Assembly (NCBI GenBank): GCA_964587815.1
Contig: CAZPMH010000030.1
Location: 1 to 20,006, forward strand
DNA length: 20,006 nt
DNA from: UBA1672 sp964587815
Lineage (GTDB): Bacteria; Pseudomonadota; Alphaproteobacteria; Micavibrionales; Micavibrionaceae
Direction: 5' to 3'
Under the pieces are notes generated by a model. That model saw only the letters and a list, made by a program, of their open reading frames with translations. It ran no database searches and was not told where the DNA came from. Below, in pieces: positions 7,328 to 14,189 of this stretch. The position numbers and the translations under genes were made by a program. The stretch's first letter is position 1; each line of letters starts with the position of its first letter.

Positions 7328-7362
7328 AACAAGTAACAATCCGTAAAAATAACTTGTTTTTT
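7326..7362 (+). terminator. AT-rich terminator-like hairpin between trmD and rplS
   Basis: AAAACAAGT (7326-7334) pairs with ACTTGTTTT (7352-7360) over 9 positions with a 17-base loop, and the T run continues to 7362. The stem is weak, with only two G-C pairs, and the loop is long, so termination would be partial at best. It could act as an attenuator setting the ratio of TrmD to L19. Confidence 0.4.
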
Positions 7363-7379
7363 ACCAACGCCTGATATAA

Positions 7380-7453
7380 AGATAGCGCCAATAAGGCGTA
7401 ATCCGCTAAAAAAGAAAATTAAGCCGCTATCTGTAAAGATAAAATCGGGCTTT
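7380..7453 (+). promoter_or_regulatory. Structured leader upstream of rplS
   Basis: AGATAGCG (7380-7387) can pair with CGCTATCT (7425-7432). Within it CGCC (7386-7389) can pair with GGCG (7395-7398). AAGCC (7421-7425) can also pair with GGCTT (7448-7452) just before the AAAGGAT ribosome binding site, competing at base 7425 with the long-range stem. The result is a set of alternative folds over about 75 bases that may control rplS translation, possibly by L19 itself. The folds are read by eye only. Confidence 0.3.
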
Positions 7454-7473
7454 GATAAAAGGATATAAAAACG

Positions 7474-7884
7474 ATGAACACATTACAAAAATTCGAAGCA
7501 AAGCAGCTCGAAAAATTACAAAGCACAAAAGAAGTGCCGGACTTTAACGCTGGTGACACTGTTAAAGTGAACGTGAAAATTAAAGAAGGCACGCGCGAAC
7601 GTATTCAGGCATATGAAGGCGTATGTATCTCACGCGAAGGCTCAGGCGTGAACGAAAGCTTCACAGTCCGCAAAATCAGCTACGGCGAAGGCGTTGAGCG
7701 TGTATTCCCACTATGGAGCAGCCGTGTAGACTCAATTGAACTTGTACGCCGTGGTTCAGTACGCCGTGCGAAACTGTACTACTTGCGCGATCGTCGCGGT
7801 AAATCAGCCCGTATTTCTGAGCGTACAACAGGCCACGGCATCGAAAAGCGCGAAGAAAAGAAGTCTGCCAAGGGTAAAAAGTAA
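7474..7884 (+). CDS. rplS: 50S ribosomal protein L19
   Basis: L19 sits at the 30S-50S interface of the large subunit. The 136-residue protein shows the family core: PDFNAGDTVKVNVKIKEG, ERIQAYEGVCISREG, SFTVRKISYGEGVERVFP and the basic region AKLYYLRDRRGKSARI. It continues with a lysine-rich tail ending KKSAKGKK. An AAAGGAT Shine-Dalgarno lies about 9 bases before the ATG. Use of CGT and GGT codons is heavier than in the neighbouring metabolic genes, as expected for a highly expressed protein. It is the last gene of the operon and is followed by a strong terminator. Confidence 0.97.
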   Translation: MNTLQKFEAKQLEKLQSTKEVPDFNAGDTVKVNVKIKEGTRERIQAYEGVCISREGSGVNESFTVRKISYGEGVERVFPLWSSRVDSIELVRRGSVRRAKLYYLRDRRGKSARISERTTGHGIEKREEKKSAKGKK

Positions 7885-7914
7885 GAAACGCTTCTAAAAA
7901 AATCAGAACAAAAT

Positions 7915-7941
7915 AAAAGCCTTCGATTTGAAGGCTTTTTT
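7915..7941. terminator. Bidirectional intrinsic terminator after rplS
   Basis: AAAAGCCTTC (7915-7924) pairs perfectly with GAAGGCTTTT (7930-7939) around a GATTT loop. On the plus strand the stem runs into six Ts, ending rplS. On the minus strand the flanking sequence reads TTTTATTTTG, so the same stem should also end the convergent gene whose stop is at 7975. Confidence 0.9.
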
Positions 7942-7974
7942 ATTATCAATCTTTTCTTAGAAACCAAACTGGAG

Positions 7975-8673
7975 TTAGGGCTTCATTTCCGCACCTGTTG
8001 ATGGGTCAACATCACTCGGTGTTTGACGATATTCTGAGAAATCCATATCAGACTGGCTATCAATACCCGGACCTGGCGGCTTAACGTCACTGTAAACCAC
8101 GCCGGCAATATCGCTACCGATAGCGCCGAACCTCTGAACATCGCCGATTGCATTTTCCAGAGTTTCTAAATCCTGAGAAAACTGCGTCATGTCCTGATCA
8201 GGATAGCTATCTCCCATAAATTCCAAATGGTTACGACCCGCAGAAAGCGTACCTTCCATAAAGTTTGCATGCCCTTCCCACGTGCGGCTCTCATTAACAT
8301 CGTAAACATTTTGATTATCACTCGGTGCGGCAATATCATCCATGCCAAGCTCTGATCGAATTCTGTTTTGTGCCGCACTCGCCTCGACAAGGGCCTCATC
8401 CAAATTCTGTCCGACAACGTCAGCCAGTGTTTTCAAATCAACATACGGCGCACCATTATCAGCACCTGTCAGAACACCATCTTGCTCAAGTCTTGCCACA
8501 TCCAATTCCAAACCACGAAGCTCATTTCGAACAACTGCGGCAGTCGCAGAGTCAAAATTCATCTCATAGTCTTTCATTTCGCCTTCCCAGTCCCTGAGAA
8601 TGACGTGAACGCTACCGGAATTCGGCGCGATATATTCTTCAAATGTCTGTGCTAATTGCGCATCGCTAGTCAT
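7975..8673 (-). CDS. Uncharacterised acidic protein, 232 residues
   Basis: I do not recognise this protein. It begins MTSDAQLAQTFEEYI, has no signal peptide or membrane segment, contains no cysteine, and is strongly acidic. Residues about 20-125 look helical, with a DxEG/LRGLELDVARLEQD segment. The last 40 residues are rich in Pro, Gly, Ser and Asp and probably disordered. AGGTG stands just before the ATG at 8673, and a perfect TATAAT lies about 24 bases upstream, so it looks like a real single-gene transcript. It is convergent with rplS and shares its terminator, and is divergent from leuC. Coding statistics and the ribosome site support a genuine gene; function is unknown. Confidence 0.8.
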   Translation of the reverse strand: MTSDAQLAQTFEEYIAPNSGSVHVILRDWEGEMKDYEMNFDSATAAVVRNELRGLELDVARLEQDGVLTGADNGAPYVDLKTLADVVGQNLDEALVEASAAQNRIRSELGMDDIAAPSDNQNVYDVNESRTWEGHANFMEGTLSAGRNHLEFMGDSYPDQDMTQFSQDLETLENAIGDVQRFGAIGSDIAGVVYSDVKPPGPGIDSQSDMDFSEYRQTPSDVDPSTGAEMKP

Positions 8674-8696
8674 AAATCACCTGTGTAGTTTTATTT

Positions 8697-8702
8697 ATTA
8701 TA
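8697..8702 (-). promoter_or_regulatory. Candidate -10 element for the 232-residue protein gene
   Basis: The minus strand reads a perfect TATAAT at 8702-8697, about 24 bases before the ATG at 8673, with AGGTG between. The hexamer 17 bases further upstream (GGCATA, 8725-8720) is a poor -35. A second possibility is CATAAT further upstream with TTGCGA 18 bases before it. Confidence 0.4.
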
Positions 8703-8774
8703 TTTAACCCAACAAAGATTATGCCTCAGGTGGAAATAGAATCGCAAATAAAAAATGATAAAAAGCACAAATTC

Positions 8775-8803
8775 TCGACAAAAAATGAATTTATTTGTAT
8801 ATG
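8775..8803 (+). promoter_or_regulatory. Candidate promoter for leuC
   Basis: TCGACA (8775-8780, 5 of 6 to consensus) and TATATG (8798-8803, 4 of 6) are separated by 17 bases. Transcription would start near 8810, giving a leader of about 33 bases before the leuC ATG. That is too short to hold a leucine-codon attenuator. Confidence 0.5.
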
Positions 8804-8842
8804 TTACACCGAATAAGAAGACACAGGCTAAAAGGATAACAC

Positions 8843-10249
8843 ATGCAACCGCGCACACTTTATCAAAAGATTTGGGATGATCATGTTGTAAACAAACAAG
8901 ATGACGGCACATGCCTGATTTATATTGATCGCCACCTTGTGCATGAGGTCACCAGCCCGCAAGCCTTTGAAGGTTTGCGCATGGCAGGACGCAAGGTGCG
9001 CAAGCCCGAAAACACTTTGGCTGTAATGGATCATAATGTGCCGACAACCGACCGTAGCCTGCCGATTGAAGAAGAAGACAGCCGTATTCAAATCGACACT
9101 TTGCGCAAAAACTGCGAAGAATTCGGCGTAAACTTGTTCGACTTGACGGACAAGCGACAAGGCATCGTCCACATTATCGGCCCTGAACAAGGCTTCACAC
9201 AGCCTGGCATGACCATCGTTTGCGGCGACAGCCACACCTCAACACATGGCGCATTCGGCGCACTAGCCTTCGGGATAGGAACATCAGAAGTTGAACATGT
9301 TTTAGCCACACAAACGCTGATTCAAAAACCTGCAAAAAATATGCGCATCACTGTAAATGGCGAATTGCCTGCAGGCGTAACAGCCAAAGACATGATCTTA
9401 GCCATCATCGGTGAAATCGGCACCGCAGGCGGCACAGGCCACGTCATCGAATATGCAGGTGACGCGGTGAAATCCCTTTCTATGGAGGGGCGCATGACCA
9501 TCTGTAACATGTCGATTGAGGGCGGCGCACGTGCGGGGTTAGTCGCACCTGATGAAACAACGTTCCAATACATCAAAGGCCGCCCCATGGCACCAAAAGG
9601 TGAAGACTGGGATAAAGCCGTCACGTACTGGAAAACATTCTTCTCCGACGATGGCGCAACATACGATAAAGAAATTGTACTGAACGCAGAGGACATATCC
9701 CCAACCGTAACATGGGGAACGACGCCTGAAGATGTAGTCTCCATCACAGGTATAGTCCCTGCCCCATCAGATTTTGAAGCCCCTAACAAACAAGAGTCCG
9801 TCAAACGTATGCTTGATTACATGGGCTTAGAGTCAGGCACAAAAATGGAAGATATTCAGGTCGATAAAATCTTCATCGGCTCCTGCACAAACGCCAGAAT
9901 TGAAGATTTACGCGAAGTCGCAAAAATCGCAAAAGGCAAGAAGGTCGCCGATAATATCAAAGAAGCGATGGTCGTTCCGGGCTCTGGCCTTGTCAAAGCA
10001 ATGGCCGAAGAAGAAGGCATCGCCGACATTTTAAAAGAAGCAGGCTTTGACTGGCGCGAACCTGGATGTTCCATGTGCCTTGGCATGAACCCTGATCAAC
10101 TCGCCCCGGGCGAGCGTTGCGCATCGACATCTAACCGAAATTTCGAAGGTCGCCAGGGTCGCGGCGGACGTACACACTTGCTTTCCCCCGCAATGGCCGC
10201 CGCGGCTGCAATCACGGGCAAATTAACCGATGTGCGCAATCTGAAATAA
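8843..10249 (+). CDS. leuC: 3-isopropylmalate dehydratase large subunit LeuC
   Basis: LeuC with LeuD isomerises 2-isopropylmalate to 3-isopropylmalate in leucine synthesis using a [4Fe-4S] cluster. The 468-residue length matches the family. Motifs include VCGDSHTSTHGAFGALAFGIGTS (first part at 127-138). The cluster ligands are C348 in FIGSCTNAR and C409/C412 in PGCSMCLGMNPD. The ending NFEGRQGRGGRTHLLSP is typical. AAAGGAT precedes the ATG by about 6 bases. LeuD lies about 900 bases downstream with an HD-GYP-like gene between them, an unusual interruption of this pair. Full-length and apparently intact. Confidence 0.98.
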   Translation: MQPRTLYQKIWDDHVVNKQDDGTCLIYIDRHLVHEVTSPQAFEGLRMAGRKVRKPENTLAVMDHNVPTTDRSLPIEEEDSRIQIDTLRKNCEEFGVNLFDLTDKRQGIVHIIGPEQGFTQPGMTIVCGDSHTSTHGAFGALAFGIGTSEVEHVLATQTLIQKPAKNMRITVNGELPAGVTAKDMILAIIGEIGTAGGTGHVIEYAGDAVKSLSMEGRMTICNMSIEGGARAGLVAPDETTFQYIKGRPMAPKGEDWDKAVTYWKTFFSDDGATYDKEIVLNAEDISPTVTWGTTPEDVVSITGIVPAPSDFEAPNKQESVKRMLDYMGLESGTKMEDIQVDKIFIGSCTNARIEDLREVAKIAKGKKVADNIKEAMVVPGSGLVKAMAEEEGIADILKEAGFDWREPGCSMCLGMNPDQLAPGERCASTSNRNFEGRQGRGGRTHLLSPAMAAAAAITGKLTDVRNLK

Positions 10250-10282
10250 TTATGTTAAATTTTTCAACTTGCTTGTGTTTTC

Positions 10283-10291
10283 TGGTATAGT
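10283..10291 (+). promoter_or_regulatory. Extended -10 promoter placing the start codon at +1
   Basis: TGGTATAGT (10283-10291) matches the extended -10 form TGnTATAAT in all but one position. The expected transcription start, about 7 bases past the -10, is 10298, which is the A of the ATG of the next gene. Only six bases, GGCCAT, lie between them, with no Shine-Dalgarno. This suggests a leaderless mRNA. A -35 is weak (TTCAAC, 10263-10268, 17-base spacer), as is tolerated for extended -10 promoters. Confidence 0.5.
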
Positions 10292-10297
10292 GGCCAT

Positions 10298-11074
10298 ATG
10301 AATTTTAATGATCTTATTCAAAAAGAAGACATTCCCGCAGATTTCAGCGATGAAGAACTGCGCGCACAAGGCTGGCCTGTTGATTTCGATTTTGAAAGCG
10401 ACGATACGTGCCAAACGCTTTTCAAACCCTTTATCGAAGAACAACTTCAAATACTCGCAGAGTATGATGAACAGCGCATTCTTCTCTCTGACTATGTTTT
10501 TCACATACACGCACAAGATGCCGCAGAAGATGTTTATGAAACCTGCGTTGAACTCGGTTTGGGCAGTGTAGTGGCCAGAAATATGGCCTACGCAACACTC
10601 ATTCATGACATCGGCAAACCTGAATTGCCCGCCGAAATTTGGGATTATGAGGAAAGCCCGCCACCAGAGGTAAAAAAACAAAAAAGAGAGCATGTTTCGA
10701 TAGGCGCAGACTTAATGGAGCAACGCTTTTCCGACGTCGAACATCCATTCAAAGCACTCGCACTTGATATTATCCGCAATCATCACGAACGCCTTGACGG
10801 GCTTGGCGAAAACGGCCTTAGCGCAGCAGAAATATCAAAGCCTGCAAGGCTCGCCGCAATCGTAGAAGATTACGACGGACGCACACATCTGCGTGCGCAC
10901 CACATCGAGATGGGCTTAAAAAACGATGCGGCTTCGGTGTTTGAGAGAATGGAAGAAAAATGCGACGGTTGGTTCGATCCTGAGCTATATGACGCATTCA
11001 AAACCATGAAGTTGCAAGAGCAAGCAAACCTAACACCCGCCCCCTCCTCAGAAGGCGATGCCCCCCATATTTAA
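10298..11074 (+). CDS. HD-GYP-like metal-dependent phosphohydrolase, GYP motif altered
   Basis: The 258-residue protein resembles the HD-GYP branch of HD-domain phosphodiesterases, which hydrolyse cyclic di-GMP or related nucleotides. A ~45-residue N-terminal segment of unknown type precedes the domain. Visible motifs are H69/H71, HDIGK (103-107), H132 in REHVSIGADL, and HHERLDGLG (162-170). After this the GYP signature is replaced by EN. The closing Asp motif is ARLAAIVEDYDGRT (183-196, D191). The metal-binding His/Asp positions therefore look kept, while the GYP loop is lost, so it may act on another substrate. No membrane segment or receiver domain is seen. It lies between leuC and leuD, in the same direction, with its own probable promoter. 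Substrate is unknown. Confidence 0.85.
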   Translation: MNFNDLIQKEDIPADFSDEELRAQGWPVDFDFESDDTCQTLFKPFIEEQLQILAEYDEQRILLSDYVFHIHAQDAAEDVYETCVELGLGSVVARNMAYATLIHDIGKPELPAEIWDYEESPPPEVKKQKREHVSIGADLMEQRFSDVEHPFKALALDIIRNHHERLDGLGENGLSAAEISKPARLAAIVEDYDGRTHLRAHHIEMGLKNDAASVFERMEEKCDGWFDPELYDAFKTMKLQEQANLTPAPSSEGDAPHI

Positions 11075-11147
11075 ATGAGGCTGCCGCTTGATTTTTCAAA
11101 TTCAATATTGTCTATTACACCCCATAAATAACATTTGGATGTAAGAA

Positions 11148-11753
11148 ATGGATGCCTTCACCGCACTGACTGCTCGCGCCGCGCCCTTGGACATGATTAA
11201 TGTCGATACGGACATTATTATTCCGAAACAATTTCTAAAAACCGTCAAGCGTACAGGCCTCGGCGTCAGCGCGTTTTATAATATTCGCTACGACGAAGAC
11301 GGGAACGAGAAACCTGACTTTGTTTTAAACAAGTCCGAATATAAAGGCGCACAAATTCTGATCACAGGCGAAAATTTTGGCTGTGGCTCATCGCGCGAGC
11401 ACGCACCGTGGGCAATTCTGGATATGGGCATAAAATGCATCATCGCCCCGTCTTTCGCTGATATTTTCTACAATAACAGCTTCAAAAACGGCATCTTGCC
11501 TATAGAATTACCGCAGGCTCAAGTTGATCAATTGATGCAAGAAGCCAAAGACAACCCAGATGCAGAAATAACCGTCGATTTGGAAAACCAAACAATCACA
11601 CGCGGAAACAAATTCTCATTCGATTTTGAGATTGATCCTTTCCGCAAACATTGCCTGCTCAACGGCCTCGACGACATAGGGCTGACCCTACAAAAAGACA
11701 ACGCAATTGCAGATTTCGAAAACAAACGCGAACAAAACAAACCCTGGATTTAA
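11148..11753 (+). CDS. leuD: 3-isopropylmalate dehydratase small subunit LeuD
   Basis: LeuD supplies the swivel domain of isopropylmalate isomerase and pairs with LeuC. The 201-residue protein carries NVDTDIIIPKQFLK (18-31), GENFGCGSSREHAPWAI (74-90) and APSFADIFYNNSFKNG, all family hallmarks. The ribosome site is weak (GATGTAAGA). A possible promoter, TTGATT (11088-11093) with TCTATT (11111-11116) at a 17-base spacing, may drive leuD-leuB-nfeD-slipin separately from leuC, but the match is modest. The leuB start is 2 bases beyond its stop. Confidence 0.97.
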   Translation: MDAFTALTARAAPLDMINVDTDIIIPKQFLKTVKRTGLGVSAFYNIRYDEDGNEKPDFVLNKSEYKGAQILITGENFGCGSSREHAPWAILDMGIKCIIAPSFADIFYNNSFKNGILPIELPQAQVDQLMQEAKDNPDAEITVDLENQTITRGNKFSFDFEIDPFRKHCLLNGLDDIGLTLQKDNAIADFENKREQNKPWI

Positions 11754-11755
11754 AT

Positions 11756-12841
11756 ATGAATTATACACTACAAATACTTGCCGGTGACGGCATCGGCCCT
11801 GAAATTTTGGCCGAAGCCAAAAAGGTGATTGCATGGATTAATGAAAACGAGGGCATTACAATAAACACGCGTGATGGCTTGGTCGGCGGTTGCTCCATTG
11901 ATGAACACGGCATCCCGCTGAGCGATGAAACACTCGAAGAGTGCCGAAATGCCGATGCGATCTTACTCGGCGCGGTCGGCGGCCCCAAATGGGATGGCGT
12001 AGAATACACAAAACGCCCCGAAGCAGGCCTTTTAAGATTGCGCAAAGAACTGGATTTATTCGCCAATCTCCGCCCTGCCCTCGTCTTCGATGCTTTAATT
12101 GATGCATCAACATTAAAGCCCGAAATCGTTCGCGGCCTTGATATTCTAATCGTTCGTGAATTGACCGGCGGCGTCTATTTCGGTGAACCACGCGGCATCG
12201 AAGACCTCGGAAACGGACAACGCCGCGGCGTGAACACCCAAGTCTACACAACCGCCGAAATCGAACGCGTTGCCCGTGTCGCCTTTGATCTGGCGAAAAA
12301 GCGAGGCAATAAGGTTCATTCTTGCGAAAAAGCAAACGTCATGGAAAGCGGCAAACTCTGGCGCGAAGATGTCACGGCACTTCACGCAAAAGAATTCGCT
12401 GATGTTACACTGGAACATATGTATGCCGACAATTGCGCGATGCAACTCCTGCGCAATCCGTCACAATTTGACGTGATTGTGACCGATAACCTCTTCGGCG
12501 ATATTCTTTCAGACGAGGCTGCCATGCTGACAGGCTCATTAGGAATGCTGCCCTCCGCCTCTCTTGGCGCGGAAGGTTCAACCGCACTTTACGAACCCGT
12601 CCACGGCTCCGCACCTGACATCGCTGATCAAGGCAAAGCCAACCCATTGGCAACAATTTTGAGCCTCGCAATGTGTCTTCGCTATTCTTTCGACCAAGGC
12701 ACTTTAGCCGACAAAATCGAAACAGCCGTTCAAACCGTTCTGAACAACGGCACAAGAACCCCCGACATCATGGCGGATAACTGCCAAGAAGTCTCGACAT
12801 CCGAAATGGGAGATGCTTTAATAGCACAATTACAGAAATAG
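11756..12841 (+). CDS. leuB: 3-isopropylmalate dehydrogenase LeuB
   Basis: LeuB oxidatively decarboxylates 3-isopropylmalate to 2-oxoisocaproate with NAD+, the last dedicated pathway step before transamination. The 361-residue protein starts MNYTLQILAGDGIGPE and has LLGAVGGPKWD, RPEAGLLRLRKEL, VRELTGGVYFGEPRG, DNLFGDILSDEAAML and the NAD-binding HGSAPDIADQGKANP. The ATG at 11756 is chosen because GDGIGPE then falls at residues 10-16 and the start abuts leuD. An in-frame start at 11651 would lie inside leuD and add 35 basic residues foreign to the family. Translation is probably coupled to leuD. The next gene begins 13 bases after the TAG stop. Confidence 0.98.
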   Translation: MNYTLQILAGDGIGPEILAEAKKVIAWINENEGITINTRDGLVGGCSIDEHGIPLSDETLEECRNADAILLGAVGGPKWDGVEYTKRPEAGLLRLRKELDLFANLRPALVFDALIDASTLKPEIVRGLDILIVRELTGGVYFGEPRGIEDLGNGQRRGVNTQVYTTAEIERVARVAFDLAKKRGNKVHSCEKANVMESGKLWREDVTALHAKEFADVTLEHMYADNCAMQLLRNPSQFDVIVTDNLFGDILSDEAAMLTGSLGMLPSASLGAEGSTALYEPVHGSAPDIADQGKANPLATILSLAMCLRYSFDQGTLADKIETAVQTVLNNGTRTPDIMADNCQEVSTSEMGDALIAQLQK

Positions 12842-12854
12842 TTAGGACAAAACC

Positions 12855-13343
12855 GTGATCGCAAGCCTTATCACCGCGTTATACTTGCTTGAAATTATTG
12901 ATATTTCAAGCGCGACGACATCCCTTTATGTTGCAGGCGTAATGCTGCTGGTTGCAGAAATTGCCATTATTTCATTCGGCTTGCTTGCTTTTAACGGCCT
13001 AATCGCGCTTTACGCTGCATTTACCCTTCAACGCGGCACAGATTATATTTTCGGCATATCAATAGGCTGGCCGACCTTATTCGGCATCGCATTTGTCGAA
13101 TTCTTCATTATTTTTATCGTCATCTCGATTCACGTCTGGCTCAGACGTCAAAAAACAACGACAGGTATTGAAGGCATGATCGGCGCTGAAGCAACAGTTC
13201 TATCATGGGACGGAAAAACAGGAACGGTCCGCGTTGAAGGCGAAATCTGGAAAGCCATCGCCGAAAACGAAATGGATTTCGAAGAAAACGAACAAGTCAA
13301 AGTCAAATCCGTTGGAAAAATGCAAGTCACTGTAACAGCATAA
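12855..13343 (+). CDS. NfeD-like membrane protein
   Basis: NfeD family proteins pair with stomatin/SPFH proteins and are thought to take part in membrane quality control or microdomain organisation. This 162-residue member is the short type without a protease domain. Membrane segments are at about 1-18, 24-58 (probably two) and 72-96. An OB-fold follows from about residue 104 to 162 (GMIGAEATVLSWDGKTGTVRVEGE, first 20 shown by position 107-126). The start is GTG at 12855, supported by TTAGGA 7 bases upstream. It lies 13 bases after leuB and 28 bases before the slipin gene, so it is likely co-transcribed with both. Confidence 0.88.
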   Translation: MIASLITALYLLEIIDISSATTSLYVAGVMLLVAEIAIISFGLLAFNGLIALYAAFTLQRGTDYIFGISIGWPTLFGIAFVEFFIIFIVISIHVWLRRQKTTTGIEGMIGAEATVLSWDGKTGTVRVEGEIWKAIAENEMDFEENEQVKVKSVGKMQVTVTA

Positions 13344-13371
13344 TTTTTTATTACTTTAAGGAGAGAGCAAC

Positions 13372-14139
13372 ATGGAATTTTTTATCCCTTTTTTGGTATT
13401 TCTGGTCATCGTACTATTTTCGTCAGTACGCATCATTCAGGAATATGAACGCGGCGTCATTTATACGCTAGGTCGCTACACAAGCAACCGCGGTCCCGGC
13501 ATTCAAATTATCATTCCGGGCATTCAGCGCGTCCTACTGGTTGATATGCGTATCCGCACCGAAGACATCCCGTCTCAAGACGTGATCTCAAAAGATAACA
13601 TCTCCGTTAAAGTGAATGCGGTTGTTTATTACCGTGTTGTTGATCCGGGCCACGCGGTCAACAAGGTGGAAGATTTCATCATGGCAACCAGCCAGCTTGC
13701 GCAAACAACGTTGCGTTCGGTACTGGGTAAGCACGAAATGGATGATATGCTGTCAAAAAGAGATCAGCTCAATCACGACATTCAGGAAATCCTCGACCAG
13801 CAAACCGAAGGCTGGGGCGTTAAGGTCACAAACGTAGAAATTAAAAACCTCGATATCGATGCGACAATGGTTCGTGCAATTGCCAAGCAAGCCGAAGCCG
13901 AGCGTGAGCGTCGCGCTAAAATCATTAATGCCGAAGGTGAATTACAAGCTGCTGTACAACTTGATGAAGCCGCAACAATTCTTGCAAAACGCCCTGAAAC
14001 AATGCAATTGCGTTATCTGGGAACAATGTCGGAATTCACAAACGCAAAAGGCTCAACTGTAATCCTGCCTTTACCGATGGATCTTATTGCATCCGTGACC
14101 AAGGTCGCACAAACAATTACGAAAACAAACGAAAAATAA
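13372..14139 (+). CDS. Slipin (stomatin/prohibitin-like SPFH protein)
   Basis: Slipins are membrane-anchored SPFH proteins that oligomerise at the inner membrane and usually act with an adjacent NfeD protein. The 255-residue protein has one N-terminal membrane segment (about 4-20). The SPFH domain follows (about 22-185), recognisable from EYERGVIYTLGRY, GPGIQIIIPGIQ, DMRIRTEDIPSQDVISKD and VVYYRVVDP. Next comes a charged helical stretch at about 173-200 (IAKQAEAERERRAKIINAEGE, quoted in part). TAAGGAGAG just before the ATG is a strong ribosome site. It is the last gene of the plus-strand run, ended by the hairpin at 14143-14167. The partner NfeD gene is immediately upstream, the usual order. 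Confidence 0.93.
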   Translation: MEFFIPFLVFLVIVLFSSVRIIQEYERGVIYTLGRYTSNRGPGIQIIIPGIQRVLLVDMRIRTEDIPSQDVISKDNISVKVNAVVYYRVVDPGHAVNKVEDFIMATSQLAQTTLRSVLGKHEMDDMLSKRDQLNHDIQEILDQQTEGWGVKVTNVEIKNLDIDATMVRAIAKQAEAERERRAKIINAEGELQAAVQLDEAATILAKRPETMQLRYLGTMSEFTNAKGSTVILPLPMDLIASVTKVAQTITKTNEK

Positions 14140-14168
14140 AAAAAAGAGCCTCATTATGAGGCTCTTTC
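14137..14168. terminator. Bidirectional intrinsic terminator between slipin and pilin genes
   Basis: AAAGAGCCTCA (14143-14153) pairs perfectly with TGAGGCTCTTT (14157-14167) over 11 positions with a TTA loop. On the minus strand the stem runs into eight Ts and then ATTTTTC, an excellent terminator for the pilin gene ending at 14190. On the plus strand the T run is shorter (TTTCT) but should still stop slipin transcription. Confidence 0.9.
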
Positions 14169-14189
14169 TAAATTCATTTGGTTTTTGAA

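Noticed and set aside
8810..8842. Leucine-codon attenuator before leuC
   Set aside because: The predicted leader is about 33 bases, with no leader peptide rich in leucine and no terminator.
9322..9804. 160-residue minus-strand open frame inside leuC
   Set aside because: It is a shadow of leuC codon pattern with no family resemblance or ribosome site.
11651..12841. Longer LeuB with 35 extra N-terminal residues
   Set aside because: The extra part lies inside leuD, is highly basic, and pushes GDGIGPE far from its usual place; the ATG at 11756 fits.
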